From: Nephrocerus scutellatus | Lineage: Eukaryota; Arthropoda; Insecta; Diptera; Pipunculidae | Assembly: GCA_947095585.1 (NCBI GenBank) | Contig: OX352763.1 | Span: forward strand, 40,970,010 to 41,034,009 | Direction: 5' to 3' | Length of the DNA stretch: 64,000 bases | Shown here: positions 58,151 to 64,000 of the stretch, piece by piece | Position numbering within the stretch: the first letter of the stretch is position 1 | Layout of the letters: every line of letters begins with the position of its first letter | Translations under genes and position numbers: made by a program | The notes under the pieces: generated by a model | Databases searched by the model: none | What the model was told of the DNA's origin: nothing | Seen by the model: the letters and a program-made list of their open reading frames with translations, nothing else

Positions 58151-58436
58151 GGGCTTGCAATAATAGGATGAGATGTTCGCTCGTTTTTTAGACTCTAGGT
58201 TTGGAGGATTCATAACAACACGAGGATATTACAAACAAATTCTGAACAATTTATGAAAACATAAGATTTTGGAAAACTATTTGTATGGGAGCCCCCTGAC
58301 CAAAGTATCCGACCACTTCAAAAATTCTTGTTTTCTTAAAATATCAAATATGTTTGAAAATTTTCAGGACGCTACTATTATAAAATTATTAAAAATTCAA
58401 AATTAAATAACAGACAATTCAAAAACATTACAAGAC

Positions 58437-58720
58437 TCATGTCGTGTTTTTTTTTTGTTTTAGCAATCTGCGGTCGATCGTAGATTTTTTCTCGAAAAAA
58501 CGAACATGAAAGCCGGGAATCTTTTGTTTACATTGTTTTGTTGCATGTGTTGTTGTTGCAGTTAATGAGAAGAGGGGTAAATCTCCCAAAATATCAATAT
58601 AACGTGGTCTGTACGTGACAAATGTCAAAAAATCACTGTTAACTCGTATTAACAAAATGGCGGCAAAATTAAATCCGGCGCTATTGTTGGGACATCCTAT
58701 ATAAAGAAAGCCCAACTGTG
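58437..58720. repeat. relative of the foldback family
   Basis: GATTTTTTCTCGAAAAAACGA and AGAGGGGTAAATCTCCCAAA followed by ATATCA match arms of the elements at 43.9 and 44.2 kb. No intact palindrome is left. Confidence 0.5.
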
Positions 58721-58739
58721 GAAAAGCAAACCAAATTTA

Positions 58740-58903
58740 GACGAGTCAGAAATGATTGCAATAATGCAATGCCTACCCTAGATGAGCCAAATTCGACTAT
58801 GACCAGAAACTGACAAAAAAAATACTTCAATGTCCCAAAGAAAGTAAAATTTTTTGGTCATTCGTGAAACGAAACTGCCTCGTTTTCAATTCCAACGCTC
58901 AAC
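58740..58903 (+). mobile_element. CR1/L2-like LINE linker fragment
   Basis: The plus strand reads YDQKL-like then KILQCPKESKIFWSFVKRN. The same stretch begins the copy at 60.64 kb (KKLQCAVGSKHFWSFVKR). Confidence 0.65.
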
Positions 58904-59036
58904 CAGGTACGTAAAAAAGAGGATACGTCCACATCTGTTAGAGCAGTCGATAAGCGAAAACACTTACAAATGCTATCTGAAATCCCACCTAGTAACAAAT
59001 ATTACGATGCAGTTTTAGACAGATTACTTTCCTAGT
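58904..59036 (-). pseudogene. duplicated fragment of a Rubicon exon and intron
   Basis: Nearly identical to 62576-62709, covering the Rubicon coding exon 62465-62662 (5' part) and the intron before it: GTACGTAAAAAAGAGGATAC, GAGCAGTCGATAAGCG and ATCCCACCTAGTAA. The copy has lost one base and carries stops where the gene has an open frame (GAA is changed to TAA in the CTGCTC...CAG context). It continues on the far side of a LINE at 60597. Confidence 0.85.
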
Positions 59037-60580
59037 ATTATTTTTATTTTATTTATTTGTTGTTGTGCACCCAGATATTTAACACAATATGTGGTGGCTT
59101 AGTTCCTTTATGAATGCCACTATATCTGCCAGGTCTATCGGTTTGACATTTTGACATGTAATTGTGCGAGCCTTGAGGTATTGAAATCTTTTCCTGGTTA
59201 GGGCGTCACATATGAAGAGTATTTGTTTCCCATTTTTATTAAGTGGCTGTTAAATGGGCCGTGTCCTCTCATATATTAGACAAGAGATCTGAGTGCATGG
59301 CGGTTTAACTTAACTACCTTGTTTACGTCTCATATGTTGTTTTTGAGAAGCTTTTTGGTTTGTCTCATTCCATTTGATGATTCCCATTCTGCTTCGATTG
59401 CGATATTTACCCACTCATTTATTTTTTTCTTGAGGTCGCTTGTAGAATAGGCAAGGCTTGGTTCGGGGCCGGTGAAAATTTCTTCTGCATTTTTTCTTGC
59501 ACAGAGATCTGCTGGCTCGTTCCCTTCGAAGCCTGTATGGTTCTTATGTCTGTTGTTTCTGCCTGGAAGACGGTTGGGGATTTTGCTAGGGGTATTCGTA
59601 TTGTGGTTCTAGGCCCTAATACTACTGCATCCGTCCCTTCAGCTTGATTTCGTTCTGTTATCCTTTGGAAATTAGTTGTTTTTATCATTGAATCTGATTG
59701 AAGGACAATACCACTATCTATGTTGATTTTGTAAGTGATGGTTGTATGTCCTGGCTTATTAGCTTTAATTTGATTTCTTATTTTAAGTGTTGTGACTTTC
59801 TTTACAGCCTCGCTTTTAATGTTTAAGTGAAGTGGTGGAAGTGCCAGGAGCTTTTCAAGACGTGGCGTTGGACAAGTTCTTATCGCACCTGTTGCACTTA
59901 GGCAGATAAGTCTCTGAATTTTATTTAGTTTTGAGCGTGTCGTAGATTGCTCTGTTTTTGACCACCATATCAGGGCTGCGTATGAGAGTCTGGGTCTGAT
60001 GATGCTTTGGTATAGCCAGAGTAATTTCCGGGTTTATTCCCCACGTTTTGCTGTACATGTGTTGGCAACTGAAGTAAGCTTTATAAGCTTCGTTGGTGAT
60101 GTATGACATATGAGAGTTCCATGTAAGTTTTTGGTCGTATTTGACTTCTGGTATTGTTTGGAGAGTTTTGCCTTGGAATCTTAATGTGGGAAAAGTTATT
60201 TTCTTCCTCTTTGTAAAGACGGTGCAAACTATTTTGTCTGGGCTAACACTAAGTGTCAACCTTTTTACACCATTCGTTAACTAGTTTGAGAGCGAATTTG
60301 ATGCGTTTCGCTATCGTACTCTCGAATTTTCCACGAACCATTAGGACTAGGTCATCCGCATAGCCAATATTTGTGATAAGATTATTCTTAAGCCTGTCTA
60401 GTGGTTGGTCCATCACCAGTAGCCACAGAAGTGGTGATAGGACTCCACCTTGTGGACAGCCTCTGGTTGCCGCTAATGTGATGAGTTCGTCACCGAATAG
60501 AGGCTCGAATTTTCCTATCTTTTAGCATGTTCATGACCCATCCTATGATATAGGAGTCTATTCCCCTGGTTCTGGCTTGT
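59037..60580 (-). mobile_element. RNase H-bearing LINE, minus-strand relative of the 39-42 kb element
   Basis: On the minus strand: RT palm near 60340-60480 (TRGCPQGGVLSPLLW-like, NIGYADDLVLMVRGKFE), 59921-60259 (LSVSPDKIVCTVFTKRKK, SHMSYITNEAYKAYFSCQHM), and RNase H and C-terminal pieces at 59419-59688. The 3' end at 59037 is AT-rich (AAATAAATAAAATAAAAATA). 5'-truncated at about 60580. It is inserted in the duplicated Rubicon intron. Confidence 0.85.
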
Positions 60581-60596
60581 ATGTGTAATATCTTAC

Positions 60597-60645
60597 TTAC
60601 ATATGTAATATCCTTGCCAGTATCTGATTACGATGACAGACAAAA
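60597..60645 (-). pseudogene. second part of the duplicated Rubicon fragment
   Basis: ACTTACATATGTAATATCCT, then TGCCAGTATCTGATTACGATG, matches 62710-62760: the donor site and end of the preceding Rubicon exon, lacking a few bases. It abuts CR1/L2-like LINE sequence on the right. Confidence 0.7.
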
Positions 60646-61455
60646 AAAACTTCAATGTGCCGTAGGAAGTAAACATTTTTGGTCATTCGTGAAACGAATT
60701 AAGACTACTGCCCTACTACACCCCTCTACATTGCAAGTGGAGTTGAAAAACAAGGTACGTTAATCACGTTAAACTCAAACATTGACAGCATAACAAAGTG
60801 AAGACTACATAGTAGAGTTTAATTTAACGCTTCTCATACCCAATGCTGCCTTCTATCGTCCAAGCGTAGTTTACATCCCCGACCTTTATACATGAATCGA
60901 TCTTGCACCAAAGAACCTGAAAAACTCTTAATTCTCGGTATGTGCATCAACAACAAGCTTCGTTGGAACGACCACATATTTGATATTGCCAAGAATGCTG
61001 CGAGATGTTTAGGTTTCCTAAAACGCTGTAAGATGTACTTCACTACTTCAGATCTGGCTACTATTTAAAAGGCATATATTCGCCCTAAACTTGAATACAA
61101 CTGTATTGTCTGGGCAGGTGCCCACAAGACTACATTGCATCTACTAGACAGAATACACAACCGCGCGATAAAACTTATTGGTGATGTAAATATCACAAAA
61201 ACAATCGAATCGCTTGAACATTGTAGGAATGTTTGTTACTTGTCACTGTTCACTTTTCCACAAGCGGTGTTCAAAGGAAATATCCAGGTGCATCCCGCCC
61301 ATTCTCGAACCCATCCGTAATACCCACGGGTCTACCATTATGCCTATCTTCGGACGTACTAACAAATTCAGGGGTTCCTTCTTTAGGCGCACAAAAATTA
61401 TTTGGGATGAATTTCCCGACTCTGTTTTTCCGTTTGAATGCGATCTGATGAATAT
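60636..61455 (+). mobile_element. CR1/L2-like LINE, 3' half
   Basis: KKLQCAVGSKHFWSFVKRIK at 60645-60705, then VEFNLTLLIP-like broken frame, LILGMCINNKLRWNDHIF, RPKLEYNCIVWAGAHKTTLH, KLIGDVNITKTIESLEH and IFGRTNKFRGSFFRRT. The order of blocks is as in the 18 kb copy. Several frameshifts. It ends near an A-rich run at 61500. Confidence 0.8.
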
Positions 61456-61459
61456 ATAA

Positions 61460-61930
61460 ATATAGAAGATCATAAATATGGGGCAATATTCCAATATTTA
61501 AAAAAAAAAACTCCAACCATAATACATAACTCGGCGAGCTATGTATGACAGTGTTACAATATCATTGCCATTGCCATTTTTTCAAGTTTACCTACTCGGC
61601 TTTTCCCCAAAGTAAATATTACGTGCGCTCTGTCCTTAATAAGCTCACCTACATTTTTAAAAGAATTTTGGAGTCGATTTAAGATCAATTTGACCAGAAA
61701 ACTGTTTGAAGTTAAATTTCGATTCACGTTATCGGGGTATGGTACACTCTGCTTTAATTAAAATTAAATTTGTTCAGTACATAATAAATAAATATGATAA
61801 AAATTTAGTCCTAATTTTAATTTTAGCTCATACAACATTTTAAGTCATTGGTAAATAGTTCTTTTATATCTTGTTTTCATAAAAATTGTCTACCTATCAT
61901 AATAAAAAATAGTATAATTAGAATACATAA
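61460..61930. other. Rubicon downstream flank
   Basis: AT-rich; presumably includes the Rubicon 3' UTR. No other feature recognised. Confidence 0.4.
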
Positions 61931-64000
61931 TCAATCCCTATTTGTTTTATCTATTATTTGATCTTGATCTCCCTGCAATCGATTCTTAAGTCTTTGGCAC
62001 CGGTAACAATGTTCTGTTTGCTGTGCCTTCCAGCAGTTTTGGTGGACACAAACGCCGCACTTATCACATCGAAACGTTTTTGGCTGCCATGGGTAGATAA
62101 TTTGATCTTTTTGGCAAATCTCACAAACAAAACCTCTAGCGGAACAAAGCTATTGCGAAATTGAATTTATATTTATATGAACATATTGTAAAATTTTTCG
62201 TTAATTGCATTCCACATACCACACAGTTGAATATGTGATTTTCACACTTAGCTATTAAATCCTCAATCATGCGTGACATACACTTACTGCGGGCATCAAA
62301 AAAGTCGGACATAGACCATGTGTCTGGATCGGCCGAAACATATTCAGAAATTGAATCGAAATATTTTTGTTCTCTAAGTTGTTGTATTGAACAATACATA
62401 TAGATAATAATAAAGAACAATTCAATTTTTCATTAGGTGTGGATGTTAATAAAATATTACTCACGTTGCTGCAAAGCGACACGATCTAATGAAATCCTTG
62501 ACGAATTTCAACTGTACTCGCTTCAATCGAGAGGAGAATAAAACTTTATTTTTCACATAAAGTTCCGGATTTAAATCAGGTACGTAAAAAAGAGGATACG
62601 TCCACATCTGTTCGAGCAGTCGATAAGCGAAAACACTGACAGGATAGCATTTGAAATCCCACCTAGTAAAAAATATTACGATACAATTTCAGACAAATTG
62701 CTCTCCTAGACTTACATGTGTAATATCTTTGCCGGAGTTGCTGATATCTGATTACGATGACATCCAGTACAATGGTACTTTCCTAAGTATGTACAGTAGC
62801 GAAAGCTATTTATGTAACCAGCAGAAACACGCATTCCACAACCAGCACATCGGTTGTTTTGCCTCTGGATAAGCTTTTTTCGACTTTTTTCCATACGAAA
62901 ATCATGCAATATTAATATATATTGTTATTAGATTTAAAACATACTTTGGTGAAGGATGATCGGTAAAAATAATCTGTTGCCGGGGAGGTGCCCAATATTT
63001 TGTTCCACGCGTAATCGAGGGCAAAATGTTTTCGTCTGGATTTGCAGTTGGACTGTCACTGGGCATTGGAAGGAGAGACTGTGGAGTATCTTCTTCAGAC
63101 ACTAGCCACTTTAGGTCAGAAACTTTTGGCAAATGCTTGTCGTCGAATTTTGATATTAGAGATAATCCAACCACTTCAGCTGATAACAAGTCTAAACAGC
63201 TTTCACCAAGTTCAGCATACGTTATGTGTTCGTTAGAACCGTTGTGGCTTAACTAAGCAAATAGAAAAACTCTCATTAAGTAGAATATTAAAAGAATGAT
63301 GGAAAAAAAACCTGAGTCCGACATGTATTAACAACTAATAGTCTTTCACTTTCATTTTGAAGGTGTTTGTTAGATGAACTTTTGAGCCAATCAGTTGCCG
63401 TTGTGGTATCTAACGAAATACAAAATTGTTTGAAAGTTTGAAAGAAAATTGCGAAAATTATTATGTTTTACTGGTACGTCGTCTCCAATTGTCAGGTTCC
63501 ACTTTGGCCCATTTTATGTGTTCGATCGCCGAAATTATTGCTTCCGAAATTCTAAAATGTGCATTCTCTTTCTCAAGTTCTGTATTATTACGGGAATGTT
63601 GTGACATCTGCAAAAAGGTAGTCAGACTTTGCCTATCTTTAAGCGTTTTACTACAACTTTGCGCCACATGATCTCTGCTACCACAAAACTCTAAATATTT
63701 TGAGTCTAACGAGCTGTTGCCATCTTCAAAAAGATTCTGTGAGTTTCTTGATTTTAATTTTCTTCCGTATTTGGGCAAGAAAGAATCAAAAACACCACTT
63801 TGTTCAGGTTGGTTATTAGTTACATGTAGCTGATTAAGCTGATTATATAAAGATGAAGAAAATGCATCCTTTTCTCGTCCCTGGGTTATGGCACTTGTGT
63901 CTGATGACCAGCTAGTGCATGATGGTGTGTTGAAAATATTGGAGAAAAAGCTGTTTATAGGACTTGTGGTTTTCGCCTGTTTAGCTTGGGGAATTGATAA
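61931..64000 (-). CDS. Rubicon: Rubicon (RUN domain and cysteine-rich autophagy regulator), C-terminal part
   Basis: Partial gene; the 5' part lies beyond 64000. Exons on the minus strand: >64000-63472, 63409-63312, 63252-62945, 62883-62716, 62662-62465, 62373-62220, 62149-61931, all in phase. The first piece is Ser/Asn-rich and poorly conserved. From 63200 the family signature starts: LPKVSDLKWLVSEEDTPQSL, WAPPRQQIIF, then the Rubicon-homology zinc region CAGCGMRV, YCTYLGKYHCTGCH, MWDFKCYPVS, CRFAAT, CVLCSARGFVCEIC, CDKCGVCVHQNCW and CYRC. This domain binds Rab7; Rubicon restrains the class III PI3-kinase complex and slows autophagosome and endosome maturation. The acceptor at 62884 is inferred from length conservation. 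The RUN domain is not in the window. A broken copy of one exon lies at 58.9 kb. Confidence 0.92.

Overview
This is an AT-rich, intron-bearing animal nuclear sequence, almost certainly from an insect and most likely a fly. The five host genes have short introns (about 50-70 bases) and read as insect versions of conserved animal proteins. The rest is a dense graveyard of mobile DNA: RTE-like, CR1/L2-like and RNase H-bearing LINEs, Ty3/gypsy, mariner and Helitron remnants, foldback/MITE elements and a tRNA-derived SINE. The species cannot be fixed from sequence alone; a tephritid-type fruit fly is my guess.

Layout. 1-37.4 kb is a gene desert of nested, mostly broken transposons. It holds a long RTE-like LINE (1-3.05 kb), a Helitron helicase relic (3.3 kb), two short mariner elements (4.09-5.31 kb), a repeat of unknown class present twice (5.34 and 16.56 kb), an intact-looking gag ORF (9.4-10.2 kb) and two near-identical head-to-tail copies of a second RTE-like LINE (19.8-24.1 kb). 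It also holds modular repeats built on a unit of about 110 bases (9.0, 10.8-12.4, 27.8, 29.3, 32.5, 45.8-46.8 kb), a G/T-skewed minisatellite (28.15-28.95 kb) and a decayed Ty3/gypsy element (33.65-36.1 kb).

37.5-53 kb is the gene-bearing part. RNF141-like (+, RING E3) and Sds3 (-, Sin3/HDAC corepressor subunit) converge, and a roughly 2.9 kb LINE lies between their 3' ends. The mRNA-capping enzyme (+) and Dus2 (-, tRNA dihydrouridine synthase) converge with only about 145 bases between stop codons. A cluster of long inverted repeats (43.7-44.2 and 47.6-47.8 kb) sits between Sds3 and the capping enzyme.

53-61.5 kb returns to mobile DNA: a MITE, an RNase H-type LINE fused to an RTE fragment, a SINE, a palindromic CG-rich block, and a duplicated piece of the neighbouring Rubicon gene split by a LINE. 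61.9-64 kb is the 3' part of Rubicon (-), which runs off the window.

The host genes are housekeeping functions (ubiquitin ligation, chromatin, mRNA capping, tRNA modification, autophagy/endosome control) with no sign of a shared pathway. I found no rRNA, bona fide tRNA, CRISPR or bacterial-type operon. The most interesting undescribed items are the SINE family with a 12-base target duplication, the modular repeat family, the foldback family and the Rubicon exon duplication. Exon limits were built by hand from splice signals, reading phase and remembered family proteins; nothing was aligned by computer.
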